This document shows, piece by piece, positions 45,555-53,481 of a stretch of DNA of 64,000 bases. How positions within the stretch are numbered: position 1 is the stretch's first letter; the number at the start of each line of letters is the position of its first letter. The notes beneath the pieces were generated by a model. The model was not told the origin of the DNA and made no database searches. It saw only the letters and a program-made list of their open reading frames with translations. Source of the DNA: Lachnospiraceae bacterium NE2001. GTDB lineage: Bacteria; Bacillota; Clostridia; Lachnospirales; Lachnospiraceae. The translations under genes and the position numbers were made by a program. The stretch lies in contig FOEK01000017.1 of NCBI GenBank assembly GCA_900110635.1, positions 16,028 to 80,027 of the forward strand, written 5' to 3'.

Positions 45555-47390
45555 TTGGATAAAAAGATGAGAAGAGGCGCAGGAAATCTTATCCTGGCGT
45601 ATGCATTAGTAGGAATTCTCTTTTTAGGTGCGTGGGCTTTTCTGTCCCGCCCAATAAATGTTGATAAAACCTATAATGACCAGAAGCTGAAAGCAGATGT
45701 AAAGGAAGGCAAGGTCACAGCGGTAGCAATCATTCAGAATGAAGAAATCCCTACGGGAACAATCGAAGTTACGTTTCGTGAAGGAGAAACAATATATTAC
45801 ACCCAGGATGTATCGATAACCATCGATATCCTGAAGAACACAGATATTGAGTATGAGATAAGCGATGTAAATCGTGCTGGAATGCTGGAAAAACTGGCAC
45901 CATACATTTTCATTACAATCCTATTCGTTGTATATGTTACTGTAACATCAACTCAAATGGCATCTCTCGGCGGAAGTGTCGGAGGAGGGGCAGGTGGCAA
46001 CCTGGCAAACTTTGGCAAGAGCCGTGCTAAGAAGGACCTCCAGACAGGCATAACATTTAACGATGTTGCAGGCCTTGATGAAGAGAAGGAAGAACTGGCC
46101 GAGATTGTTGATTTTCTTAAGGATCCTGGCAAATACACAGAGATTGGCGCAAGAATACCGAAGGGAATCATCCTGGAGGGCCCTCCGGGAACAGGTAAAA
46201 CTCTGCTTGCCAAGGCTGTATCAGGAGAGGCCGGAGTTCCGTTCTTCTCCATTTCAGGTTCGGACTTTGTTGAAATGTTTGTTGGCGTCGGAGCTTCCCG
46301 AGTTCGTGATCTCTTTGCGGACGCACAGCAGAACAAGCCTTGTATAGTATTTATAGATGAAATAGATGCAGTAGCCCGCCAGCGTGGTACCGGTCTTGGC
46401 GGTGGTCACGACGAGAGAGAGCAGACTCTGAATCAGCTCCTGGTTGAGATGGATGGTTTCGGCGATAACGAGGGAATCATAGTGATGGCAGCTACCAACC
46501 GTGTAGACATCCTGGATACTGCGATTCTGAGACCTGGCCGTTTCGATAGACGAGTTAAGATAGGACGTCCTGATGTAAAGGGTCGTGAAGAAATCCTGAA
46601 GGTTCACACAGCTAAGAAGCCGCTTTCAGATGATGTAAACCTTCACGAGATAGCCAGAACAACTGCCGGTTTCGCAGGTGCTGACCTGGAAAATCTGGTA
46701 AATGAAGCTGCTATCAAAACTGCAAAAGAAAACCGTAAGTTTATCACAAAGAAGGATATTGACGATGCCTTCGTTAAGCTGGGCATAGGCACAGAGAAGA
46801 AGTCTCGCGTGGTATCCGAGAAAGACAGAAAGATTACGGCTTACCATGAGTCAGGCCATGCAATCCTTTTCCATCTGCTAAACGAGATGGAGGAGGTCTA
46901 TACTATATCGATCATTCCAAATGGTTCAGGAGCGGGTGGATACACTATGCCGCTTCCTTCCAACGACGATATGTTCTACACCAGAAACAGGATGCTTCAG
47001 AATATTCAGGTGTCAATGGGTGGTCGTATCGCGGAGTCGCTGATCTTCGATGATATAACGACAGGTGCATCCCAGGATATCAAGCAGGCTACCAGTGTTG
47101 CCAGAAGCATGGTAATGAAGTACGGCTTTGCTGAAAATATGGGATTCCTCAACTACGAGGCTGGTGAGGGCGAAGAGGTCTTCATAGGACGTGAGATAGG
47201 CCATCAGAGACCTTACAGCGAAGAGGTTGCATCCAAGATTGATACGGAAGTAAAGAAGATAATCGATTACTGCTATAACGAAGCAGAGCGAATCCTGAAG
47301 GAGAATATGGATGTTCTTCACAAGTCCGCAGAACTCCTTCTTGAGAAAGAAAAGATTACGGGTGCAGAGTTTGAAGCCCTCTTTGCATAA
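45555..47390 (+). CDS. ftsH: ATP-dependent zinc metalloprotease FtsH
   Basis: This membrane-bound AAA+ protease degrades misfolded membrane proteins and some regulators. Two transmembrane helices (about 12-29 and 113-133) flank the small extracellular domain. Walker A is [13 protein letters not shown], Walker B is [13 protein letters not shown], the second region of homology is [23 protein letters not shown], and the zinc site is HESGH starting at H431. The 611-aa length is normal. The start is a TTG after AGAGGTAG. It is the last core-chromosome gene before the mobile element and has no immediate terminator; a 12-13-bp hairpin lies 265 bases on. Confidence 0.97.
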   Translation: MDKKMRRGAGNLILAYALVGILFLGAWAFLSRPINVDKTYNDQKLKADVKEGKVTAVAIIQNEEIPTGTIEVTFREGETIYYTQDVSITIDILKNTDIEYEISDVNRAGMLEKLAPYIFITILFVVYVTVTSTQMASLGGSVGGGAGGNLANFGKSRAKKDLQTGITFNDVAGLDEEKEELAEIVDFLKDPGKYTEIGARIPKGIILEGPPGTGKTLLAKAVSGEAGVPFFSISGSDFVEMFVGVGASRVRDLFADAQQNKPCIVFIDEIDAVARQRGTGLGGGHDEREQTLNQLLVEMDGFGDNEGIIVMAATNRVDILDTAILRPGRFDRRVKIGRPDVKGREEILKVHTAKKPLSDDVNLHEIARTTAGFAGADLENLVNEAAIKTAKENRKFITKKDIDDAFVKLGIGTEKKSRVVSEKDRKITAYHESGHAILFHLLNEMEEVYTISIIPNGSGAGGYTMPLPSNDDMFYTRNRMLQNIQVSMGGRIAESLIFDDITTGASQDIKQATSVARSMVMKYGFAENMGFLNYEAGEGEEVFIGREIGHQRPYSEEVASKIDTEVKKIIDYCYNEAERILKENMDVLHKSAELLLEKEKITGAEFEALFA

Positions 47391-47654
47391 AAGTGACAAA
47401 GATTTTCTTGCTTTCAGTTTGTAACCCTTTGATTCATTGTAAAATGTGCACAATCGGCGGGGGTAAAATAGGCTATTTTATATAACTGCTTGTGATACTT
47501 GCATAAATTGTCGTTATAATAAACAAAAAACCTTTTAAAAAAATATGTTTTTTGTGAACACTTTTTAACAATAATCCGTATAATAACTATTGTAACCCCC
47601 CAATACATTATATAGTTTTTTGCTACACCCCATAAGTAACAAAATACCTTCTCC
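47391..47654. other. gene-free A+T-rich spacer after ftsH
   Basis: I see no gene. It contains runs of A and T (TTTTAAAAAAATATG, GTTTTTTGTGAACAC) similar in character to the stretch after the integrase (63640-63690), a possible -10 (CGTATAATAAC) and one copy of TTTGCTACA. The left end of the mobile element may lie here or just after the following terminator. Confidence 0.5.
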
Positions 47655-47690
47655 AAAAGAGCGTGTCTACCCCGACACGCTCTTTTACTT
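47655..47690. terminator. bidirectional terminator between ftsH and the mobile element
   Basis: The 13-bp stem AAAAGAGCGTGTC/GACACGCTCTTTT with a 6-base loop is flanked by A-rich and T-rich sides, so it works in both directions. Confidence 0.85.
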
Positions 47691-47775
47691 TTCCTAGTGT
47701 TTATGCGGGTTTTCGGGGGATTTGATCGATTTTTTAAAGGCCCAAAATTAGTCTGAAAAACTCTCTCACTACACC

Positions 47776-47798
47776 TTTGCTACAAAATTTGCTACAAA
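47776..47798. repeat. tandem TTTGCTACAAA repeat near the left end of the element
   Basis: Two copies of TTTGCTACAAA occur with a 12-base period, and a shorter copy (TTTGCTACA) lies at 47619-47627. Positioned near the presumed left end, they could be arm-type integrase binding sites, or the tail of a lost integrase gene read in reverse. Confidence 0.5.
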
Positions 47799-47851
47799 TT
47801 GGTGCAGAAAAAGATGCAAAAAAACGGAAAAAGACGAAAGATAATCCTGCA

Positions 47852-48295
47852 TTAAATAGGAGAATCATCTACAAATAGTTCTGCTACAAAATCCTCATCT
47901 AAATTGTCATTTTCTCTAAATGACAAATATTTTGACAGCATATCATTGATATTTGAATTCTTAAAACTGATCTTAATAGTATCACCTATATAATTCCCAT
48001 CAGAATCTTTTTCGCCAGTGATGATCATATCAGTCTGTTCATCGATAGATGCGATGACAGATATAAGATCTCCGGTGGTCTTTATTGAATTCCCATAAAA
48101 ACAATTTACATTTATTCCTAGGGCTTCTGCAATCTTAGCAAGCTGCTCATATTTTGGGTTTCTAAATCCAGCCTCATATTTCTTAATGGTAGAAACGTTA
48201 ATGCCAGATGTTTTGCTCAGGTCTTCCTGGGACATATTACGAATCTTTCTGTATTTCTTCATTGTTTCAGCATATTGCAACAATCTATCATTCAT
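47852..48295 (-). CDS. XRE-family repressor of the element's left module
   Basis: This 147-aa protein has an N-terminal HTH (about residues 12-65: YRKIRNMSQEDLSKTSGINVSTIKKYEAG). Its C-terminal domain (75-147) is unrecognised and starts near DLISVIASID. GGAG lies 8 bases before the ATG. It is transcribed away from the ParM module. The three GTTCAC-type operators at 48354-48433 lie between it and the forward promoter, so it very likely represses the forward transcript and itself. Confidence 0.88.
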   Translation of the reverse strand: MNDRLLQYAETMKKYRKIRNMSQEDLSKTSGINVSTIKKYEAGFRNPKYEQLAKIAEALGINVNCFYGNSIKTTGDLISVIASIDEQTDMIITGEKDSDGNYIGDTIKISFKNSNINDMLSKYLSFRENDNLDEDFVAELFVDDSPI

Positions 48296-48353
48296 ATCTA
48301 ATTCTCCAATCTATTTGGTTTTATCATTTTATATAAATCCAATATATCATAAA

Positions 48354-48433
48354 GTTCACAAAAGTGAAACTAGTACTTGACAGTTCACATAAAGGAACCT
48401 ATAATATAATTGTAATAGTTCACAAAGCGGAAC
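48354..48433 (+). promoter_or_regulatory. promoter with three GTTCAC operators
   Basis: TTGACA (48377-48382) and TATAAT (48400-48405) are both perfect and spaced by 17 bases. Three 16-bp sites of the form GTTCAC-N4-6-GGAAC occur at 48354-48369, 48383-48398 and 48418-48433. The middle one fills the promoter spacer exactly and the third sits just after the predicted start. The flanking XRE protein is the expected ligand. Confidence 0.85.
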
Positions 48434-48453
48434 CCAAAACTGCAGTTTTTATA

Positions 48454-48505
48454 AAATTGGTACTCTCACTTCAAGTGAAACGTAAAAATTGGTACTGTCA
48501 CTTCA
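48454..48505 (+). repeat. two 21-bp direct repeats upstream of the ParM module
   Basis: AAAATTGGTACTCTCACTTCA and AAAATTGGTACTGTCACTTCA differ at one base and are 31 bases apart. They could be a small centromere (parC-like) for the ParR partner or further regulator sites; two copies are few for a centromere. Confidence 0.6.
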
Positions 48506-48569
48506 TGGAGTTCTGACGTGAATTAAATTATTATAATCCTACAACAAAATATTACAGCTAAGATAATGT

Positions 48570-48950
48570 GAAAACTTTGGGGTGTTGCCTGGAGATTAGC
48601 GTAGTCACTACTACCACATAGTAGTCCGATGGATCGAGAGATGAAGGATGAGGCGTAGGACAGCTAAACTGTAAAAGGAATAACAGCATTGCAGAGGGCT
48701 AATAAACCACAAGGGTTATAGAAGAATATCCCTATCCTCGAAAAGGCAGCAGAGGAGATAGTGCTTACATATTTGTAAGTGCGTCGTGAGCGAAATGAAG
48801 AGATGCTTCGGAATCGGCTTATCTTAGTTCCCAAGTGTACAGGGCGATTAGGCGGGTTGAGAAACCAATGTACACCTACATAGTACTTACAAGAGCACAT
48901 ATTAGCATGTGCTCTGTAAAACTATTAATCCAGCCAGAATAAAGGAGGAA
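48570..48950 (+). ncRNA. candidate structured RNA/long leader upstream of the ParM module
   Basis: About 380 bases hold no plausible gene, yet contain a series of perfect stems: ACTACTA/TAGTAGT (48607-48625), CTTACA/TGTAAG (48764-48779), GTGTACA/TGTACAC (48835-48875) enclosing GGTT-GAGA-AACC with a GNRA loop, a UUCG loop near 48807, and a 9-bp AGAGCACAT/ATGTGCTCT (48892-48915). It lies between the strong repressible promoter and the leader peptide start. It is either a 5' leader or an independent RNA. I could not match it to a known class. Confidence 0.55.
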
Positions 48951-48956
48951 TAGAAC

Positions 48957-49025
48957 ATGAGTATATATGTAGTAACTGGCATTTTTATTGGAGCCTCCGG
49001 TGGAGGTGGGCTCGATGGGTCATAG
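48957..49025 (+). CDS. 22-residue leader peptide overlapping the next gene
   Basis: The ATG is preceded by an excellent AAAGGAGG. The peptide MSIYVVTGIFIG is hydrophobic and ends in ASGGGGLDGS. Its Gly codons GGTGGAGGTGGG are the ribosome binding site of the next gene, and its last codons overlap that gene's start by 11 bases. Translating the peptide must therefore pass over and free that site, a classic arrangement for translational coupling. Confidence 0.65.
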   Translation: MSIYVVTGIFIGASGGGGLDGS

Positions 49026-49422
49026 AAAGACAGTTTATGACATGGATTTTTCAAGCCTAAATGAAATGGTCTTATATGCATATGGTAGAGAAAAAAAGAT
49101 TAAGTCCAGGAAGGATATAGAAAGACTTCTTTTAGCAATCAAGGAGAGGATTGCTGAGGACAAAATTGATAGTTTCAGAATCAAACATAGCTGTAAAGAG
49201 TGCTACCTCTTTGTAAGCGAAGAGTGCAAGGCTAATGGTTATTGCAGATTTGATAAGCAAAGAAGATTAGTTCATAAATCCCAAATAAATGGATGTCCTC
49301 ATAACAATAATGAACCTTGTTGTTATGCAAATGAATCAGGAACCTGTTTTGGTTATTGCTATAAGAATCAGGTTAGTTCAAATGCTAAGAACAAAAAACA
49401 AGAGTCTGGAGGTGAGGCATAA
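49015..49422 (+). CDS. Cys-rich protein of unknown function upstream of parM
   Basis: This 135-aa protein starts at ATG after GGAGGTGGG. The first half is helical and charged (NEMVLYAYGREKKIKSRKDIERLLL). The second half has ten or more Cys: CKECYLFVSEEC, CRFDKQ, CPHNNNEPCCY, CFGYCY, which look like one or more zinc-binding knuckles. I do not recognise it. Its stop overlaps the ParM start (TAATG). It is part of the ParM operon and may be an adaptor or regulator. Confidence 0.75.
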   Translation: MGHRKTVYDMDFSSLNEMVLYAYGREKKIKSRKDIERLLLAIKERIAEDKIDSFRIKHSCKECYLFVSEECKANGYCRFDKQRRLVHKSQINGCPHNNNEPCCYANESGTCFGYCYKNQVSSNAKNKKQESGGEA

Positions 49423-50336
49423 TGAAAAATTCAGAAATTATCGCAATTGATCATGGATGGTCAATGTGTAAAACGCCAAATGATATTTATATCAGTGGAG
49501 TAAGTGAGATCACCACTGAACCAGCATACTTTGATAATGTACTGGAGTTCAAGGGTAGATTCTATAAGGTAGGTTCCGGCAGATCTGAAGTCCGGGCAAC
49601 CAAGGTTGAAACACCTGACTATTATTATTTGACACTTGCCGGTATTGCTAAGGAACTAAGTCGTAGGAATAAGACTGAGGCGAGAGTGATTCTTTCTGTT
49701 GGACTTCCTGCTTCAAGGTATGGTGATGAAAAGAATGATTTCATTAAATATCTAAAGCAGAATGATGAAGTGTATTTCAAGTTTGAACGTATCAAATACC
49801 ATGTATGGATTGAAGATGTCTTCGTATATCCACAGTGCTACGCAGCGGTTATGGATCAGGTTCAGATGTTTGGACCTAAGGTTGTAGTTGTAGATATAGG
49901 TAGCTGGACTATTGATATTATTCCTGTAATCAACAAGCTTCCCGATGAAGCAGGAACTGATTCCATACCTCAGGGTATTATCACATGTATGAGGAATATA
50001 AACAAGGAATGCGTAAGGCAGTTTGGAGAAAGCATAGATGAAGAGCTGATCAAAGAATACATGGTAACGAAGAAGAGTATGCTTCCAGATGGTTTTATTC
50101 AGGTAATGGATAAAGAAATAAAAAAATTTCTCACCATGGTAGTGAATTCCCTCAGAGAAGAGAAGTATAGCCTTAAGACAACACCATTTATCTTTGTTGG
50201 CGGCGGTGCAGTCGTAATGAAGAATTTCGGAGACTTTGATCAGGAGAATTTCTCTTATAAGACAGATATCTGTGCCAATGCAAAGGGCTTCGAACAGCTG
50301 GCAAAATACAGAGTGTCTCAAGGAGGAAATGAATAA
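49422..50336 (+). CDS. parM: ParM/StbA-like actin ATPase
   Basis: This 304-aa actin-fold filament-forming ATPase would push element copies apart. Phosphate 1 motif IAIDHGWSMCK is at residues 6-16, and phosphate 2 motif VVVDIGSWTIDII lies near 159-171. The adenosine-binding FVGGGAVVMK lies near 261-270. The length matches Alp/ParM proteins of Gram-positive elements. It overlaps both neighbours by one base, so the Cys-rich protein, ParM and the partner are made in fixed proportion. An actin segregation system in an integrated element implies an extrachromosomal circular stage. Confidence 0.88.
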   Translation: MKNSEIIAIDHGWSMCKTPNDIYISGVSEITTEPAYFDNVLEFKGRFYKVGSGRSEVRATKVETPDYYYLTLAGIAKELSRRNKTEARVILSVGLPASRYGDEKNDFIKYLKQNDEVYFKFERIKYHVWIEDVFVYPQCYAAVMDQVQMFGPKVVVVDIGSWTIDIIPVINKLPDEAGTDSIPQGIITCMRNINKECVRQFGESIDEELIKEYMVTKKSMLPDGFIQVMDKEIKKFLTMVVNSLREEKYSLKTTPFIFVGGGAVVMKNFGDFDQENFSYKTDICANAKGFEQLAKYRVSQGGNE

Positions 50337-50764
50337 TGTCTCGCGATGACAGTATTTTATATAGTTTTAGACTCAACATCAATAATCCTGAGCATTTAAA
50401 GCTTCATAAGATTCTACGTGATCTAGATACATCTATTTATAAGTCCAAATCAAATTTCATCATAGAAATACTAAAGAATTATCTGCTTTATGGAGAGAAC
50501 AGTAATCTATTCTGTTATGACGAAGTCGCAGAGCAGGGCGGATATGTAACCAAGGAATATGTTGATAATCTCAAGGCAAGTATACGTGAGGAGCTTGAAG
50601 TAGAGATAAAGCAGGAATTATTCAATATGGTGATAACGGCTATGACAGGTGTGGGAAGAGCAGGAAAAATAGATTACGCAAACCCGGATGATAAAAGTGA
50701 ATTAAGTAAAACTAATGATGAGACTGACAAGTTAATGAAAGAACTAAACAATATGTGGTCATAG
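50336..50764 (+). CDS. ParR-like ribbon-helix-helix partner of ParM
   Basis: This 142-aa protein has an N-terminal segment (DSILYSFRLNINNPEHLKLHKILRDL...KSNFIIEILKNYLL) that fits a strand plus two helices as in ribbon-helix-helix DNA-binding proteins. A helical tail follows that would bind the ParM filament. It overlaps parM by one base. It would bind the element's centromere; the 21-bp repeats at 48454 are one candidate. The assignment rests on context and pattern. Confidence 0.75.
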   Translation: MSRDDSILYSFRLNINNPEHLKLHKILRDLDTSIYKSKSNFIIEILKNYLLYGENSNLFCYDEVAEQGGYVTKEYVDNLKASIREELEVEIKQELFNMVITAMTGVGRAGKIDYANPDDKSELSKTNDETDKLMKELNNMWS

Positions 50765-50778
50765 AAAGGCGGAATATT

Positions 50779-50949
50779 ATGAGAATACTAAGCTTGATAG
50801 GAAAAGGAATACTGGATGTTTTATGAATACTGATGAAAGTGGCAGGAGCAGTTCTGTGGCTTGCTCTTGGAGCATTAAGAGTATTCTTGATGCTGCTTAG
50901 TCTAGTTCTCAGGATATTCTTTGCATTTCTTGGCGGAGCATCTATATAA
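50779..50949 (+). pseudogene. short hydrophobic protein gene with an in-frame TGA
   Basis: The ATG at 50779 follows AAAGGCGG and reads 15 codons (MRILSLIGKGILDVL) to TGA at 50824-50826. The same frame then continues as ILMKVAGAVLWLALGALRV and further hydrophobic residues to a stop at 50947. The two parts look like one 56-residue membrane protein in which a Trp codon (TGG) may have become TGA. Translation could also restart at ATG 50833 (38 aa). I cannot tell a nonsense mutation from two overlapping small genes. Confidence 0.55.
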
Positions 50950-50962
50950 GGAGGGATGAATA

Positions 50963-51061
50963 GTGAATATAGAAACAAAGTACAGACTGTTTATGATGGT
51001 TAAGAAGATGCGCAGACTGTTCTGCTATTATTTCAGAATCAGACAAGCAACAGTTGCGTAA
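50963..51061 (+). CDS. 32-residue basic peptide
   Basis: The GTG start is preceded 8 bases upstream by AAGGAGGG. The peptide (NIETKYRLFMMVKKMRRLFCYYFRIR...) is basic and aromatic. It could be translated, but without comparison it is only a candidate. It follows the hydrophobic gene by 13 bases. Confidence 0.45.
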   Translation: MNIETKYRLFMMVKKMRRLFCYYFRIRQATVA

Positions 51062-51098
51062 GGATGGATTTTAGGACTGACACAACTTAATACAACTT

Positions 51099-51131
51099 GT
51101 GGACAGTTCGTATCATGTTTCATCTGTCCAC
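51099..51131 (+). promoter_or_regulatory. inverted repeat just before the lipoprotein gene
   Basis: Perfect 8-bp arms GTGGACAG/CTGTCCAC are separated by 17 bases and lie 19 bases before the lipoprotein ATG. It may be an operator or a leader hairpin near the ribosome binding site. Confidence 0.5.
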
Positions 51132-51150
51132 GGAAAGGACAGGTGATGAT

Positions 51151-51960
51151 ATGAAGAAATTAACAATGATTCTTATTACTATAGTGCTGATGGGACTAAC
51201 CGGCTGTACAGCAGACGTTAAGGATGCTATAGGGAATAGCAGTGATGTTGTTGCTAAAGAAACAGAAGAGACTACAGAGGTTTCAGAGGAAGAAACTACT
51301 GAATGTACGGAGCAGACAACTGAAGCAGTTACAGAAGAGAAAGCCACAGATAAATCAAAGGTGGATGATAAGAAATCAAAGAAACCAGTTGCTACAGAAG
51401 AGAAAACTACAGAAGCTTCTACACCGGTAGTTACAGAGAATACTTCAAAAGAAGATAGGGCTGAGTCAGGTGCTTCTGAATCGGAAAGAAATCAAACTAC
51501 AGAAAATCCTGACGAGGTCTGCACTGAAGAGCCTTCAGTGGAACCTACGGAAGTACCGACAGAATTTCCAACGGAAGCGACAACAGAGGCTCCCGCACCT
51601 GCTTCAGTATCATATAGTCCTGGAAATGTCGTGTCGCTTGCTACAGCAAAATGTAAAGCAGGCGGTATGATCACAACTACAGATAATCTTGCAAATCTGC
51701 TTGCAGAGGGACAGATTACAGAGGAAGAATATAATGATTATTATCCGTATGACGGCCTTGGATATTACAGTGTATTTGTGGAGACAGATCTTAATAAAGC
51801 AGCTACTACTTCGGGAAGACTTCTTGGAAGTGAGGATGCAATAGCAACTTATATAGCTGATATGCTACTGCTTGAATCAAATCCATATTTTCTTATCGAA
51901 TATGGTGGAGTGTATAACTCAGGCGGTCAGGATTTTTATGAGTTCAGGTGCTATAGATAA
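51151..51960 (+). CDS. lipoprotein with Thr/Glu-rich stalk
   Basis: A signal peptide ends in the lipobox LTGC (residues about 15-18), so it is lipid-anchored outside the membrane. Residues about 30-150 are a low-complexity Thr/Glu/Lys stalk. The last 100 residues form a folded domain starting near SPGNVVSLATAKC, which I do not recognise. The start is the ATG after AGGTGATG, giving 269 aa. Such lipoproteins are common near the transfer region of Clostridia ICEs. A terminator follows. Confidence 0.82.
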   Translation: MKKLTMILITIVLMGLTGCTADVKDAIGNSSDVVAKETEETTEVSEEETTECTEQTTEAVTEEKATDKSKVDDKKSKKPVATEEKTTEASTPVVTENTSKEDRAESGASESERNQTTENPDEVCTEEPSVEPTEVPTEFPTEATTEAPAPASVSYSPGNVVSLATAKCKAGGMITTTDNLANLLAEGQITEEEYNDYYPYDGLGYYSVFVETDLNKAATTSGRLLGSEDAIATYIADMLLLESNPYFLIEYGGVYNSGGQDFYEFRCYR

Positions 51961-52011
51961 GGATAAATACAACTTAATAAGTATACCAGGAATTAATGGT
52001 ATAAAAGTATC

Positions 52012-52052
52012 AGAGAGATTTAGAACCAGGTTTTAGATCTCTCTTTTATTTT
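52012..52052 (+). terminator. terminator of the lipoprotein gene
   Basis: The stem AGAGAGAT/ATCTCTCT, with an inner imperfect TTAGAACC/GGTTTTAG extension, is followed by TTTATTTT. Confidence 0.85.
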
Positions 52053-52092
52053 GCTTAAAAGCAGAAAATATAATAGGAGGAAATCAGAGAAA

Positions 52093-52425
52093 ATGAGACA
52101 GAAACTAAAAAGAATTATGTCGTTCTTACTGGCAGTAATGATTATGGTTTCTACTATATCTGGCTCAGCTATGAGAGCATTTGCAGCAAGTGCTGAAGCA
52201 AATATCTGTTTCTGGTATGCATCTGCATCTGAGCATGGTGTTGTGAGCGAGTTCGATTCTACTCATACAGGACAGATTCTCTACGCTATGATAGACGGAA
52301 AAATAGGCTATTGCTTAAATTTCGGTCTTACAGCTGAAACTGGTGAACTGATGAAGAGTGATGATGAACCGAACAATACAAGTCTAAGATGGAATATCAC
52401 AATTTCAAGAGATGAGATGTCCTAA
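52093..52425 (+). pseudogene. truncated secreted surface protein (thioester-domain-like N-terminus)
   Basis: A clear signal peptide (MRQKLKRIMSFLLAVMIMVS...AFAAS) is followed by about 75 residues that resemble the start of a thioester-domain adhesin: a Cys in ICFWYASASEHG and the block GQILYAMIDGKIGYCLNFG. The frame then runs through LRWNITISRDEMS into a stop. Proteins of this type are normally several hundred residues long. The remainder and the transfer genes usually near it are missing, and a reverse-strand repressor gene begins 12 bases later. I read this as a deletion junction. Confidence 0.65.
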
Positions 52426-52437
52426 AGTACGGACATC

Positions 52438-53172
52438 TTAGCTTACCACACGTCCATATATTCTGAAATCATTGTTTTCTGTTATTGGTATAGGTGCATA
52501 TTCAGGGTTGATCGATATTAGCTCCATAAGGTCATTTTCTCTGTGCAATCTCTTACAATAAGCATTTCCATCAAGATAGAAGATACCGATATCACCATTT
52601 ACTAGTTCAGATGTCTTATGAACCCAGACTATTTGGCCGTCTAAATATCTTGGAGTCATACTGTCACCATTAAGGCGAATGCCAAAACTTGCAGATTCCG
52701 GTACTTCGCTTCCGACTATAACCATATCATACGCATCACTATCCAGGAATTCTCCAGGACCGGCTGATGCAGGAAGAAGGAAGAGTGGGAGTTCTCTTGT
52801 TCTGAATGGAATAATTGTTTCTTCCTTGACAGTAGTATTGTTACTATTGCTTGTATCTACATACTTATATTTGTCTGTGAGCGCAAGGATATTTATAAAG
52901 TCCTGCGCTTTTTCTTTTCCCTCCTCATTTAAAACTGCGAGAGGGTTTTCAGGGTTAGGTTCCAGGAAGGCTGAGTAGATATCAGTGATGCCGTACATTT
53001 TACATAGTAATAAGAACTGTGGAGCGTTAGGTGTTGATAAACCTTTCTCCCACGCTGATATGCCTTTATTCTTTATAGGGTATCCCTCTTTGGTCAGCAT
53101 TGCTGCTGCATCTATTTGAGAATACTGGGCTTGTCTTCTTAATTCTGCCAATGTTTCTCCGATTGGTTTCAT
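52438..53172 (-). CDS. XRE-S24 (LexA/CI-like) self-cleaving repressor
   Basis: This 244-aa protein has an N-terminal HTH (about 8-62) and a C-terminal S24 peptidase-like domain. The predicted cleavage site is A137-G138 in PASAGPG, the nucleophile is S171 in NGDSMTPRY, and the general base is K207 in AYCKRLH. Such repressors cut themselves when RecA is activated, so the element would be induced by DNA damage. The start is the ATG after AAAGAGGTG, 57 residues inside the longest frame. It is convergent with the truncated surface-protein gene. Confidence 0.9.
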   Translation of the reverse strand: MKPIGETLAELRRQAQYSQIDAAAMLTKEGYPIKNKGISAWEKGLSTPNAPQFLLLCKMYGITDIYSAFLEPNPENPLAVLNEEGKEKAQDFINILALTDKYKYVDTSNSNNTTVKEETIIPFRTRELPLFLLPASAGPGEFLDSDAYDMVIVGSEVPESASFGIRLNGDSMTPRYLDGQIVWVHKTSELVNGDIGIFYLDGNAYCKRLHRENDLMELISINPEYAPIPITENNDFRIYGRVVS

Positions 53173-53442
53173 GTGTTCACCTCTTTCAAAAAAGTATGTA
53201 ATAATCTTTATCGCAAGATGTATCATTTGGCTATATACCAATATACTACATTTTGTTGACTGACACAAGAAAAATCTTAAAAATATAGAAAAGGGAACAA
53301 TGATGCACTTGAAATCCATAAAATTAAGATTTATAATGTGCATACAGTCGAAGCAGACATAGACTAAAGAAAAAAGAAAAGGATGGTTTTATAAAGCTTA
53401 GATAGACTGTTCAGGGCCTGATTTAACATTTGATTATAGAAC

Positions 53443-53456
53443 CGGTCAGATGACCG
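53443..53456. promoter_or_regulatory. 14-bp palindrome CGGTCAGATGACCG
   Basis: Six-base arms around a central GA sit between the S24 repressor gene and the 90-aa gene, about 12 bases before the latter's ribosome binding site. It may be an operator for one of the element's repressors. Confidence 0.45.
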
Positions 53457-53481
53457 AGATAAGTGAAAGGAGCTGGTTGGA

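Noticed and set aside
48454..48505. CRISPR array
   Set aside because: There are only two repeats with a 10-base gap, no cas genes and no further units.
48664..48900. Minus-strand 78-codon frame in the ParM leader
   Set aside because: It has no ribosome binding site and Pro/Arg/Ser-rich composition typical of a shadow over a structured RNA region.
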